Positions 21,863-29,088 of a DNA stretch of 64,000 bases are shown here, one piece after another. This DNA is from Streptococcus mitis (GTDB lineage: Bacteria > Bacillota > Bacilli > Lactobacillales > Streptococcaceae). The stretch spans positions 62,001-126,000 of the forward strand of contig NZ_JPFV01000011.1 in assembly GCF_000722685.1 (NCBI RefSeq), in the 5' to 3' direction. The position numbers and the translations under genes were made by a program. How positions within the stretch are numbered: the first letter of the stretch is position 1; every line of letters begins with the position of its first letter. The notes under the pieces were generated by a model, which was not told the origin of the DNA, did no database searches, and saw nothing but the letters and a program-made list of their open reading frames with translations.

Positions 21863-21879
21863 GAATGAGAGTAAAAGAA

Positions 21880-21911
21880 ATACAGTACCGAATGTGGATA
21901 CTGTATTTTTT
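21880..21911. terminator. Bidirectional terminator between ABC-F gene and ppiA
   Basis: ATACAGTACC pairs with GGATACTGTAT (one bulge), followed by TTTTTT on the plus strand; the minus strand also has T-rich flanks. The two genes converge here. Confidence 0.8.
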
Positions 21912-21916
21912 GGTTT

Positions 21917-22720
21917 TTAAGATTTAAAATCGTAGTCTTTTACTACTTCGATGCTATCTATTGTGATAGCAGTAGTTGGCTTGTCTTTTTCATCTTTTTC
22001 GGCTTTAGCAATCTTATCTACAACATCCATACCGTCAATCACTTGACCAAAGACTGGGTGTTTGCCATCTAGACTAGGATTTCCACCTTCTTTGTAGGCT
22101 TCGATGATTTTCTTTGGATACTTGCTTTTAGGGAGTTTAGCAGAGGTATCTGTAGAGTTTTGGTTGATGAAGAACTGGCTGCCATTGGTGTTTGGTTGAC
22201 CAGTATTAGCCATAGCAAGAGCACCACGGATGTTATAGAGATAAGGAGTAATCTCGTTCTTGAAACCAGTTCCCTTGTCTTTAGTCTTATCCTTGTCATG
22301 CCAGATGGACTGACCACCTGTACCGTCCCCTTTTGGATCTCCAGTTTGAACCATGAAGCCATCAATGACACGGTGGAAGGTAATACCGTTATAGTAGCCT
22401 TCTTTGGCATGAGTGAGGAAGTTTTCAACTGCTAGAGGAGCGAGTTTAGGGAAGAGTTTGATACGGATAATGCCTTGACTTGTGTGTAGAATCACTTCAG
22501 CCTCGTCTTCAGCAACTTCTTTAGATAGTTGTGGGAAATTGGCGTTTTCGTTTGTTAAAGCATCGTTTAACTCCTTGGCAGATTGGGCTGCTGCTTTGGA
22601 GCTTTCCTCAGCAGCCAAGCTAGAATCTACATAGTCATCACCACGCAAACTACGTTGGATGTTGCTACATCCAGCTAGAGCTACAGTGGATAGTAAAAGA
22701 AGGGTTGCTAGTTTTTTCAT
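21917..22720 (-). CDS. ppiA: Lipoprotein peptidyl-prolyl isomerase, cyclophilin type (SlrA/PpiA)
   Basis: Surface-attached proline isomerase that helps exported proteins fold; the pneumococcal counterpart SlrA contributes to colonisation. An N-terminal lipoprotein signal ends in lipobox LAGC (Cys18). A helical spacer to about residue 75 is followed by the cyclophilin domain with FHRVIDGFMVQTGDP, GTGG and GSQFFIN, matching active-site motifs. Length 267 aa is as in pneumococcus. AAAGGATCAG precedes ATG 22720. It converges with the ABC-F gene. Confidence 0.95.
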   Translation of the reverse strand: MKKLATLLLLSTVALAGCSNIQRSLRGDDYVDSSLAAEESSKAAAQSAKELNDALTNENANFPQLSKEVAEDEAEVILHTSQGIIRIKLFPKLAPLAVENFLTHAKEGYYNGITFHRVIDGFMVQTGDPKGDGTGGQSIWHDKDKTKDKGTGFKNEITPYLYNIRGALAMANTGQPNTNGSQFFINQNSTDTSAKLPKSKYPKKIIEAYKEGGNPSLDGKHPVFGQVIDGMDVVDKIAKAEKDEKDKPTTAITIDSIEVVKDYDFKS

Positions 22721-22820
22721 TCTGATCCTTTCAAAAATTCATTTCTACCATTGTACCCTAAAAGGAAGGGGATTTCAAATGTTAGTGATAAGGTAGTTTT
22801 AGAGAAAATCAACAAAAAAA

Positions 22821-23123
22821 TCACTTGATTAGAGATTTTTTCTTTGGATGACGGTCGATAATGTCCTGGTATTGTTCCAGTATCCGCTCTCCTTTTGGAG
22901 TCAATTTGTAGCCACGAATCGAAAAGAAACTAGCTAATTCCTCTTCTAAAAAATGGTCATGAAAGGCTTGGTTCAAATGTAGCCTTCATCTTAGATAGTT
23001 CTGTAATTCCCTTGCTTTTCAGAATATTCTTTTCATGGTAGCATTGAGATGGTCAAGTGAATCAAAAGTAGTTTCGACAGAGAATAATCTTTTTCTACCA
23101 GAGTTTTTAGATGTTATGTAGCA
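22821..23123 (-). pseudogene. Decayed gene, unrecognised
   Basis: One minus-strand frame reads continuously for about 100 codons but with two internal stops. Pieces include RKRLFSVETTFDSLDHLNAT, then KARELQNYLR after the first stop, then LNQAFHDHFLEEELASFFS and RGYKLTPKGERILEQYQD, ending at 22821. The amphipathic character and single consistent frame show former coding sequence. I do not recognise the family. The remaining spacer up to 23310 shows no other feature. Confidence 0.6.
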
Positions 23124-23310
23124 TCAATACAATAAGTGTATTCGAAGTAACTTGGAAAACAGGTCTTAAGAAGGCTCTTAAAGCATCACAATTAGTAAAC
23201 GTTAATTCCAAAGAATTACTATATTTTAAAAGAGCACATTTCAAAGGATTTTTTCTTTTGGTTTCAATTTCTAACTAATCAATGAACTTAATACTAGGTC
23301 TCGAAAAGAA

Positions 23311-23535
23311 TTATGCTTCCTCTTTTTGTCTGAGTTCAAAGAGGTCTTCTACTTTCAGATTAAAAACTTGAGCAATTTTAAGAGCCATTTCCAGCGAAGG
23401 GTTGTAACGGTTATTTTCCAAGTGCAGAATTGTCTCGCGTCGCATGCCGATGAGGTCGGCTAACTCCTGCTGGGTCATGCCTGTCGACTCACGAACAGAT
23501 TTGAGATTAGTAATAATCTTGCTTTCTTTGGCCAT
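23311..23535 (-). CDS. XRE-family helix-turn-helix regulator
   Basis: Small cytosolic DNA-binding protein of 74 aa, all of it a Cro/C1-type helix-turn-helix domain (TQQELADLIGMRRETILHLE at about residues 21-40). It starts 2 bases after the stop of the membrane protein gene, so they form a two-gene operon. Such XRE/membrane pairs are common in Firmicutes, and the small regulator usually represses its own operon. Two palindromic sites upstream of the operon fit that role. Confidence 0.88.
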   Translation of the reverse strand: MAKESKIITNLKSVRESTGMTQQELADLIGMRRETILHLENNRYNPSLEMALKIAQVFNLKVEDLFELRQKEEA

Positions 23536-23537
23536 GC

Positions 23538-24134
23538 TTATCCTCTCCGTTCCAAGATAAAGTAGACAATCGCAAAGATGAAAATCAAGGCAGCTATGCT
23601 AATAAAGACTTGACCCATGTAAAGAGTGAGAGACACCATATACCCAATGATAACTGTTAGGATCATCAGTGCGCCTAATGTAAAAACTAACATCAAGCTA
23701 GCTGCCTTTGCTAAATTGGCATAAAAGCGTTCGTCCGGAGTTTCCTTGACATTTTTCAAAGAGAAAAAACCAAATACAATCACTTCAATAACGAGGCCAA
23801 TCCCCAAAATCCATTCTCTAATACCAGAACTTTCGCTTGGGGTCGCAACCCAAATCCCTACTGTATAAAAAATGCTTGCTGCCAACACAAGTATCGTGTA
23901 AAGCTTAGCAGACAAGTCAAAAATAGTCTTTCCCTTATCTTTCTGAATCTTATGAGGCCGTGGTTTCGTATGTAGCCAGCTCCAAATAGCTACAATCTGA
24001 CCTGACACTGAAATACCAGTAATAACTAACTTGGGTCCCCAACTAAGATTAGAACCAAATAAAACAATAAAATCAATAAAGAGAGCTACGGCAATCATTG
24101 CAATGAGGCCACGCATTTTTTGACTTTTTTTCAT
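23538..24134 (-). CDS. Membrane protein paired with the XRE regulator
   Basis: Unrecognised integral membrane protein of 198 aa with about six hydrophobic segments and a positively charged cytoplasmic start (MKKSQKMRG). ATG 24134 was chosen because AAAAAAGGAG stands at good spacing; an earlier in-frame ATG at 24170 would lie inside the operator repeats. The partner HTH protein follows immediately. The gene probably responds to an envelope or metabolic signal, but nothing in the sequence names it. Confidence 0.78.
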   Translation of the reverse strand: MKKSQKMRGLIAMIAVALFIDFIVLFGSNLSWGPKLVITGISVSGQIVAIWSWLHTKPRPHKIQKDKGKTIFDLSAKLYTILVLAASIFYTVGIWVATPSESSGIREWILGIGLVIEVIVFGFFSLKNVKETPDERFYANLAKAASLMLVFTLGALMILTVIIGYMVSLTLYMGQVFISIAALIFIFAIVYFILERRG

Positions 24135-24151
24135 GATAGACTCCTTTTTTG

Positions 24152-24208
24152 TGTTATAAATATATAACACTTAAATTTTATGTTATAAATATATCACATT
24201 TAAATTTG
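24152..24208 (-). promoter_or_regulatory. Duplicated operator/promoter of the membrane protein-XRE operon
   Basis: The palindrome TGTTATAAATATATAACA (24152-24169) is repeated 29 bases away as TGTTATAAATATATCACA (24181-24198), each followed by TTAAATTT. The period is close to three helical turns. The minus-strand -10 must lie within these TATA-rich copies, so a bound repressor would block the promoter. Confidence 0.7.
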
Positions 24209-24209
24209 G

Positions 24210-24620
24210 AAAGCAAGAATTTATGTGCCAAGGTGGCAATTATTTGAAAAAATTTTTTAATAAAAGCCCTCGCTAGTCAAACAACTAAAGAATTCTTTGA
24301 AGCAATGCATCGGATTTGGTTTGGATAGTTTCGTTAATAATATTTGATGATAAGGAATTTTTGGAAAATCTAGATACTGTATGAATCTCTACTTTTTTTC
24401 TTAGACTGTTATAAAGTCTGTCAGAATAAGCTTTGTAGGTATAGAAGTTAATTTTTACAGAGGTTAAGTAAGGATTTCAGTACACGTCAATAGATGTCAA
24501 AATACTGATTTTAAGCGATTTTTGATTTTTGGAAACTCATTATATCGCACTACAAATCAATAAAAACTCTACCTTTTACTCAACCCTTTTTAGATAAATA
24601 TATCATCTGGATATTGAAGT
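24210..24620. other. AT-rich spacer with no recognised gene
   Basis: About 400 bases of AT-rich DNA with stops in all frames. No coding relic was recognised. Its right end carries the first copy (24566-24578) of the 13-bp direct repeat ACTCTACCTTTTA. Confidence 0.6.
24566..24578 (+). repeat. 13-bp direct repeat, left copy
   Basis: ACTCTACCTTTTA occurs exactly here and again at 26345-26357, enclosing the cadmium module and an adjacent decayed gene. It could be a remnant of target duplication or site-specific integration. Confidence 0.45.
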
Positions 24621-24621
24621 T

Positions 24622-24655
24622 AAGCCCTGCTGTCATTGCGATGGCAGGGCTTTTT
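24622..24655 (+). terminator. Strong orphan terminator
   Basis: AAGCCCTGCTGTC pairs with GATGGCAGGGCTT around ATTGC and ends in TTTTT. No gene lies upstream on this strand, so it either ended a deleted gene or terminates an unannotated transcript. Confidence 0.75.
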
Positions 24656-24702
24656 AATATTTGGTACACTAACTTCTTATCTATATTTTGGTGGATTTTA
24701 AG

Positions 24703-24731
24703 TTGACATCTACAAAGTTTAATGTTAGAAT
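24703..24731 (+). promoter_or_regulatory. Promoter of cadD-cadX
   Basis: Consensus TTGACA (24703-24708), 17-base spacer and TAGAAT (24726-24731). Confidence 0.85.
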
Positions 24732-24733
24732 AC

Positions 24734-24753
24734 ATTCAAAAATATATTTGAAT
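24734..24753 (+). promoter_or_regulatory. CadX/CadC-type operator
   Basis: Perfect inverted repeat ATTCAAAAATATATTTGAAT, arms ATTCAAA/TTTGAAT, right at the expected transcription start. This matches the ArsR/SmtB-type operators bound by CadC, and the encoded CadX is the likely repressor. Confidence 0.8.
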
Positions 24754-24763
24754 GAGGTGTTTT

Positions 24764-25378
24764 ATGATTCAAAATGTTGTTACTTCAATAATCCTGTATT
24801 CTGGGACAGCCGTAGACTTACTTATTATCCTAATGTTATTTTTTGCCAAAAGAAAAAGCAGAAAAGACATCATTAACATCTATTTAGGACAATTTCTAGG
24901 CTCTGTTAGTCTAATATTGCTAAGTTTGCTTTTTGCATTTGTCTTAAATTATATTCCTAGTAAAGAGATTTTAGGTTTACTCGGTTTGATTCCAATTTTC
25001 CTAGGCCTCAAAGTTTTGCTTTTAGGAGATTCTGATGGAGAAGCTATTGCAAAAGATGTTTTGCGAAAAGACAATAAAAACCTGATTTTTCTAGTCGCTA
25101 TGATTACTTTTGCAAGTTGTGGCGCTGACAATATTGGTGTCTTTGTCCCATATTTTATTACCTTAAATTTAGCGAATTTGATAGTGACTTTACTTACTTT
25201 TCTAGTCATGATTTATCTCTTGGTTTTTTCTGCCCAAAAATTAGCACAAGTCCCTTCTGTTGGAGAAATTTTGGAAAAATATAGCAGATGGTTTATTGCC
25301 GTTGTCTATTTAGGATTGGGGATATATATCCTGATTGAAAATAACAGTTTTGACATACTATGGACTATATTAGGCTAG
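24764..25378 (+). CDS. cadD: CadD family cadmium resistance transporter
   Basis: Membrane protein of the CadD family that lowers cadmium sensitivity, probably by exporting or sequestering the metal. The 204 aa contain five to six hydrophobic segments and the family motif TFASCGADNIGVFVPYF near residues 116-132, with a Cys-Gly-Ala-Asp-Asn core. ATG 24764 is preceded by GAGGTG; ATG 24752 lies inside the operator and is rejected. It forms an operon with cadX, is transcribed from a consensus promoter and is probably induced by metal. The module is accessory in streptococci and lies in AT-rich DNA among decayed genes. Confidence 0.92.
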   Translation: MIQNVVTSIILYSGTAVDLLIILMLFFAKRKSRKDIINIYLGQFLGSVSLILLSLLFAFVLNYIPSKEILGLLGLIPIFLGLKVLLLGDSDGEAIAKDVLRKDNKNLIFLVAMITFASCGADNIGVFVPYFITLNLANLIVTLLTFLVMIYLLVFSAQKLAQVPSVGEILEKYSRWFIAVVYLGLGIYILIENNSFDILWTILG

Positions 25379-25389
25379 GAGAAAATATT

Positions 25390-25728
25390 ATGAAAAAAGA
25401 TAGTATCTGCCAAGTGAATGTTATAAATCAGCAAAATATTACAACCGCAACGAACTACCTTGAAAAGGAAAAAGTCCAAAAATCACTTCGCATTTTAACA
25501 AAATTTACCGATAATAAGCAGATAAATATCATCTTCTATCTTCTTGCTGTTGAAGAACTCTGTGTCTGTGATATAGCCTGTTTACTAAATCTCAGTATGG
25601 CATCTGCCTCCCACCATCTTCGTAAACTAGCCAATCAAAACATCTTGGACACTAGAAGAGAGGGGAAAATTATATATTATTTTATAAAAGATGAGGAAAT
25701 CAGAGATTTTTTTAATCAACTAGGATAA
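25390..25728 (+). CDS. cadX: ArsR/SmtB family cadmium-responsive repressor CadX
   Basis: Winged-helix metal sensor of 112 aa expected to repress the cad promoter until cadmium or a similar metal binds. The metal motif ELCVCD is present (C58 and C60) along with C7, the positions of CadC ligands in plasmid pI258. The fourth CadC ligand, C11, is absent (Val here). The recognition helix region is SMASASHHLRKL. ATG 25390 is preceded by TAGGAG; the earlier in-frame ATG at 25360 lies inside cadD. It follows cadD by 11 bases. Confidence 0.92.
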   Translation: MKKDSICQVNVINQQNITTATNYLEKEKVQKSLRILTKFTDNKQINIIFYLLAVEELCVCDIACLLNLSMASASHHLRKLANQNILDTRREGKIIYYFIKDEEIRDFFNQLG

Positions 25729-25770
25729 CAACTATTTTTACTACTTTTCCATGATTATAGGGGATTATAT

Positions 25771-26332
25771 ATGAAATTTTTTGATGAAAATTACTCACAA
25801 GAAATACATACTCGTATCAAATCTTTAAGAGAAAAATATAATTTAAAGCAAAGCTACCTAGGTAATGCAGGTCAAGTTAGCCAAGTTGAAAAGTAAAAGC
25901 GACAAGTTACCGCTTCAATATTGCTTTATTTGAATACTTAAACCGACTTGGACTATAAAGAAATTATTTTTAGAGATATTGCCAAGTTTGTTGAAAATCT
26001 GTTTTACCACTGCTTCAGCTCTATTATATTTAGAGATTTAGAAACTGTAAATAAAAGAATGAATTCTTTGTCGGATGATGACTTAATTTCTATACAATCT
26101 AGCTGTCTTAGACTTTCCAAGACATTCGCAAATTTCAATATTCAAAGAAAAAAATTTTTGATTTCTGATGAAACTGAAAAAATTATCCATAATGGCAAAA
26201 AGGTCATTAAAAAATCAAAAAAGATAAATCAATTTCAACAACAATGGACACATACGCCGAGTTAGCACCGCAAAGAAAGTTAGAATCTGTTAATCTTTAT
26301 ATCGATAAGATTGATGAACTAACGCAATAACT
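25771..26332 (+). pseudogene. Decayed helix-turn-helix gene
   Basis: Starting at ATG 25771 (SD AGGGGA), a frame reads MKFFDENYSQEIHTRIKSL then REKYNLKQSYLG, resembling the start of an XRE-type helix-turn-helix. In-frame stops follow at about 25894 and 25936. The same frame then stays open to 26265 (TDLDYKEIIFRDIAKFVENL, then LSDDDLISIQSSCLRL). A short piece in another frame, MDTYAELAPQRKLESVNLYI, runs to 26328. This is a broken regulator of plasmid or integrative-element type; the exact family is uncertain. Confidence 0.6.
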
Positions 26333-26344
26333 ACTCTACCATTC

Positions 26345-26357
26345 ACTCTACCTTTTA
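26345..26357 (+). repeat. 13-bp direct repeat, right copy
   Basis: Second exact copy of ACTCTACCTTTTA, 1.78 kb from the first, to the right of the decayed regulator. Confidence 0.45.
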
Positions 26358-26484
26358 TTATGTAGCATTCTAAAAACATTGATGTACCAACGTTTCTAAC
26401 AGCTAAAATAGAAATTATTTAATCTTTTACAGACCTAAACTATTTCCCTATTTAGAATCTATTCATTCATATTTTATAAATTAA

Positions 26485-26628
26485 TTAGTAGATATCATTC
26501 TTAAAATCCTTGATATTTCTCTTGGGAACAGGCTTTGGATTTAGGAGCCAGGTATCCAAATCACGTTCAGGTGAGATATAAGGTTTGACTCGGTGGTCTT
26601 TATAAAACGTTTCTAAAATAGTTTTCAT
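26485..26628 (-). CDS. Small hypothetical protein, 47 aa
   Basis: A complete 47-codon frame from ATG 26628 to TAA 26485, beginning MKTILETFYKDHRVKPYISP and rich in Lys and Pro, with the later segment ERDLDTWLLNPKPVPKRN. The composition looks protein-like and there is a weak GAAAGAGA upstream. A small gene upstream of rpsP is also annotated in pneumococcus as I recall. It could be a remnant of a longer gene. No function can be offered. Confidence 0.5.
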   Translation of the reverse strand: MKTILETFYKDHRVKPYISPERDLDTWLLNPKPVPKRNIKDFKNDIY

Positions 26629-26711
26629 GACATTCTCTTTCTGATTTTTCTTTAAAATTATAGTAAATTTCTAAATGGTTTAAAAATTTTATAGTCTGTC
26701 AAGTTTTTTTC

Positions 26712-26739
26712 TTGACACCTGCCAGAAATCTGCTATAAT
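26712..26739 (+). promoter_or_regulatory. Promoter of rpsP-khpA
   Basis: Consensus TTGACA (26712-26717), 16-base spacer, TGCTATAAT with -10 at 26734-26739. A small hairpin AAATAGC/GCTATTT (26752-26768) lies in the leader. Confidence 0.88.
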
Positions 26740-26803
26740 AGAACATGTGCTAAATAGCTCAGCTATTTCACTCAAATAAAAAATAAGAAAAGAGACTTTA
26801 AAA

Positions 26804-27076
26804 ATGGCAGTTAAAATCCGTTTAACTCGTATGGGTTCTAAGAAAAAACCTTTCTACCGTATCAACGTAGCAGATTCACGTTCACCACGTGACGGACGTT
26901 TCATCGAAACAGTTGGAACTTACAACCCACTTGTTGCTGAAAACCAAGTAACTTTGAAAGAAGACCGCGTTCTTGCATGGTTGGCTGATGGAGCTCAACC
27001 TTCAGATACAGTACGTAACATCCTTTCAAAAGAAGGTGTATTGAAAAAATTCCACGATTCTAAATTCTCAAAATAA
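26804..27076 (+). CDS. rpsP: 30S ribosomal protein bS16
   Basis: Small-subunit ribosomal protein of 90 aa. The start [20 protein letters not shown] and the segment [14 protein letters not shown] are diagnostic. Preferred codons indicate high expression. It has a consensus promoter and is followed by khpA after 19 bases. Confidence 0.99.
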   Translation: MAVKIRLTRMGSKKKPFYRINVADSRSPRDGRFIETVGTYNPLVAENQVTLKEDRVLAWLADGAQPSDTVRNILSKEGVLKKFHDSKFSK

Positions 27077-27095
27077 GTTTAAAGTAGGTTGACAG

Positions 27096-27335
27096 ATGGA
27101 TACGATTGAAAATCTCATTATTGCGATTGTGAAACCCTTGATTTCACAACCAGATGCCTTAACTATCAAGATTGAAGATACACCAGAATTTTTGGAATAT
27201 CATTTGGATCTTGATCAAAGTGATGTGGGTCGTGTAATCGGTCGTAAGGGTCGCACTATTTCTGCGATAAGAACGATTGTCTACTCTGTCCCAACTGAAG
27301 ATAAAAAAGTAAGAATCGTTATTGACGAAAAATAA
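27096..27335 (+). CDS. khpA: KH-domain RNA-binding protein KhpA
   Basis: Small cytosolic RNA-binding protein of 79 aa with one KH domain; the GxxG loop is GRKG in [16 protein letters not shown] near residues 46-61. In pneumococcus KhpA pairs with KhpB/EloR and influences cell elongation and division. Conserved linkage with rpsP supports the call. A terminator-like hairpin follows directly. Confidence 0.95.
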   Translation: MDTIENLIIAIVKPLISQPDALTIKIEDTPEFLEYHLDLDQSDVGRVIGRKGRTISAIRTIVYSVPTEDKKVRIVIDEK

Positions 27336-27340
27336 GAAGG

Positions 27341-27365
27341 GCGGGACGAATGTCTCGCTTTTTTT
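27341..27365 (+). terminator. Terminator of rpsP-khpA
   Basis: GCGGGAC pairs with GTCTCGC (one wobble) around GAAT, followed by seven T residues. It overlaps the first possible ATG of the next gene (27350). Confidence 0.85.
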
Positions 27366-27709
27366 GCAAGGAGCAGGATATAAAGGATTTAACGTTTAGA
27401 CAATTACAAGACTACCTACTCGAACTTTACCAGCAGTTTCGGACTGAGGGAGGTCTCTTTATGAAGTTAGTGGAGGAAGTCGGAGAAGTAGCTGAGGTTT
27501 TGAATGGCCGTTCTGGTAGAAAAGAGGGAGTTCAGGATTCTAACGAGGAACTAGCAAAAGAACTGGCTGATATCATTCACTATATCGTCGCAATAGCAGC
27601 TATTAATCATATTGACCTTACCAAGACTATCTTTGAGAAAGATAAAACTGCAGCCATTAAGTACCAACATGAACGAGATTTGGAAGGATTTTTGAAGGGG
27701 GACCTCTAA
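27350..27709 (+). CDS. MazG-like nucleotide pyrophosphohydrolase
   Basis: All-alpha NTP pyrophosphatase, expected to hydrolyse noncanonical or excess nucleoside triphosphates. The metal-binding signature is visible as KLVEEVGEVAEVL near residues 40-52 and EELAKELADIIHY near 66-78. The start is uncertain. ATG 27350 is in the loop and right arm of the preceding terminator. The better SD, AAGGAG at 27368-27373, stands 6 bases before ATA 27380, where a start would give (M)KDLTFRQLQDYL and 109 residues. Either ATA is a mutated ATG or the ATG inside the hairpin is used. Confidence 0.75.
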   Translation: MSRFFCKEQDIKDLTFRQLQDYLLELYQQFRTEGGLFMKLVEEVGEVAEVLNGRSGRKEGVQDSNEELAKELADIIHYIVAIAAINHIDLTKTIFEKDKTAAIKYQHERDLEGFLKGDL

Positions 27710-27724
27710 GACGATAAGAAATGA

Positions 27725-27907
27725 TTTTTTACTAATAAAGAAGGTATTAGTAAATATAAGAAAGATAAAGCAAGGAAACTGGCAGTTTATATTATCAAAG
27801 TAAGGAATCTCCAAGAGGCAGATAAGTTAGAGCTTGTGAGACAAGAACGAGAAATGCAGATTAGACTCGTAGACTCCTTTTTACTCAATGAACTAGATAA
27901 ACGGTGA
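27725..27907 (+). pseudogene. Coding relic without a start codon
   Basis: An open frame of about 60 codons ends at TGA 27905 and reads TNKEGISKYKKDKARKLAV, then YIIKVRNLQEADKLELVRQE and LVDSFLLNELDKR. No start codon or ribosome site is present, and a stop precedes the frame. The charged helical character suggests the end of a lost gene. The family is not recognised; the rest of the gap to 28037 holds one hairpin. Confidence 0.5.
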
Positions 27908-27916
27908 AAGTAGGCA

Positions 27917-27950
27917 TAAAAAACCAATCCTAGAAATAGCATCTAGGATT
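27917..27950 (-). terminator. Hairpin with minus-strand T-run
   Basis: AATCCTAGA/TCTAGGATT stem around a seven-base loop; the T-run follows on the minus strand only (GGTTTTTT). No minus-strand gene is nearby, so it may be a leftover. Confidence 0.5.
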
Positions 27951-28036
27951 CTACTATGCTACAATTGAAAGATAGTCTCAAAGAATTCTAGTCAATCAAT
28001 CTTGAGAATAGCTATTTTTAAAAGGAGTAACAGTCT

Positions 28037-28939
28037 ATGAACGAGAAAACAAAAGCTTACCTAGCAGCCTTATCCTTTTCAGCCATCATTGGATTTTCTT
28101 TTTTATTTACTAAGATTGCTTTAGGCTATGCCAGTCCTCTCACAAACTTAGCGCATCGCTATACAATCGCAGCTTTAGTAATGGTCGTTCTTCATCAAAC
28201 CAAACTTATCAAAGTGAGTTTAAGTAGAAAAGATATTCTTTCTATTCTTCCTATGAGTCTTTTCTATCCTCTTCTCTTTTTTATTTTTCAATCCTTTGCT
28301 TTACAGTATATATCGTCTTCTGAAGCGGGAATTTTACAGGCTCTTGTCCCGATTTTTACGCTCCTTTTAGCATCGGCCTTTCTCAAGGAAAAGACAAGCT
28401 TGCTTCAACAGTTCTTTTTATTTTTATCCGTAGCAGGAGTAGTTTTCATCTTCCTTAGTAAAGGAGCTAAATTTGGTACTGAGACTGCTAGCTTTGGCTT
28501 TCTCTTGATGTTGGGATCGGTTCTCGCCAATGCAATAAACAATATCCTCAGCAAGTCCAAAGGAGGACGCTATCGGGCTATGGATATGACAGCTGTTGTG
28601 ATATTTGTTGGCTTCATCACCTTTAATACGCTAAGTCTGACCTCGCACTATCTAGATGGCAACATATTAGCTTACTTTGCGCCGCTTGGACAGGTATCTT
28701 ATCTGCTTTCAATTCTCTATTTGGGAATTCTAGCCTCTATCGTTACTGGTAGTCTCTCTATCTATGCTATTGTTCGACTTGGAGCATCAACCGTCAGTGT
28801 CTTTGGCAATCTTGGAACAGTTTTGACCATTCTAGCCGGAGCTCTTATCCTCCATGAACCAATTTATAGCTACCATGTAATCGGAGCCACTATGATTATT
28901 GCTGGAATTTTAGGCATGAATCTGATGAGAAGAAAGTAA
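28037..28939 (+). CDS. EamA/DMT family transporter
   Basis: Drug/metabolite-transporter superfamily permease of 300 aa with two EamA repeats and about ten hydrophobic segments. The conserved end-of-repeat motifs are FQSFALQYISSSEAGILQAL near residue 85 and YAIVRLGASTVSVFGNL near residue 250. Substrate unknown; the family exports amino acids or small metabolites. AAAGGAG precedes ATG 28037. It stands alone. Confidence 0.88.
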   Translation: MNEKTKAYLAALSFSAIIGFSFLFTKIALGYASPLTNLAHRYTIAALVMVVLHQTKLIKVSLSRKDILSILPMSLFYPLLFFIFQSFALQYISSSEAGILQALVPIFTLLLASAFLKEKTSLLQQFFLFLSVAGVVFIFLSKGAKFGTETASFGFLLMLGSVLANAINNILSKSKGGRYRAMDMTAVVIFVGFITFNTLSLTSHYLDGNILAYFAPLGQVSYLLSILYLGILASIVTGSLSIYAIVRLGASTVSVFGNLGTVLTILAGALILHEPIYSYHVIGATMIIAGILGMNLMRRK

Positions 28940-29088
28940 AGATTGCTTAGCAGTCTTTTTCTTTATCAATAATATCCAGAAAATTCAAAAATTTTAATGT
29001 AATCAAGTTTGGAAAACTATGATTTTAATATAGCATGATAAAATAGATAAAAAGAATGATATTAGGATAAAGAGGAGAAAGTGTAATA

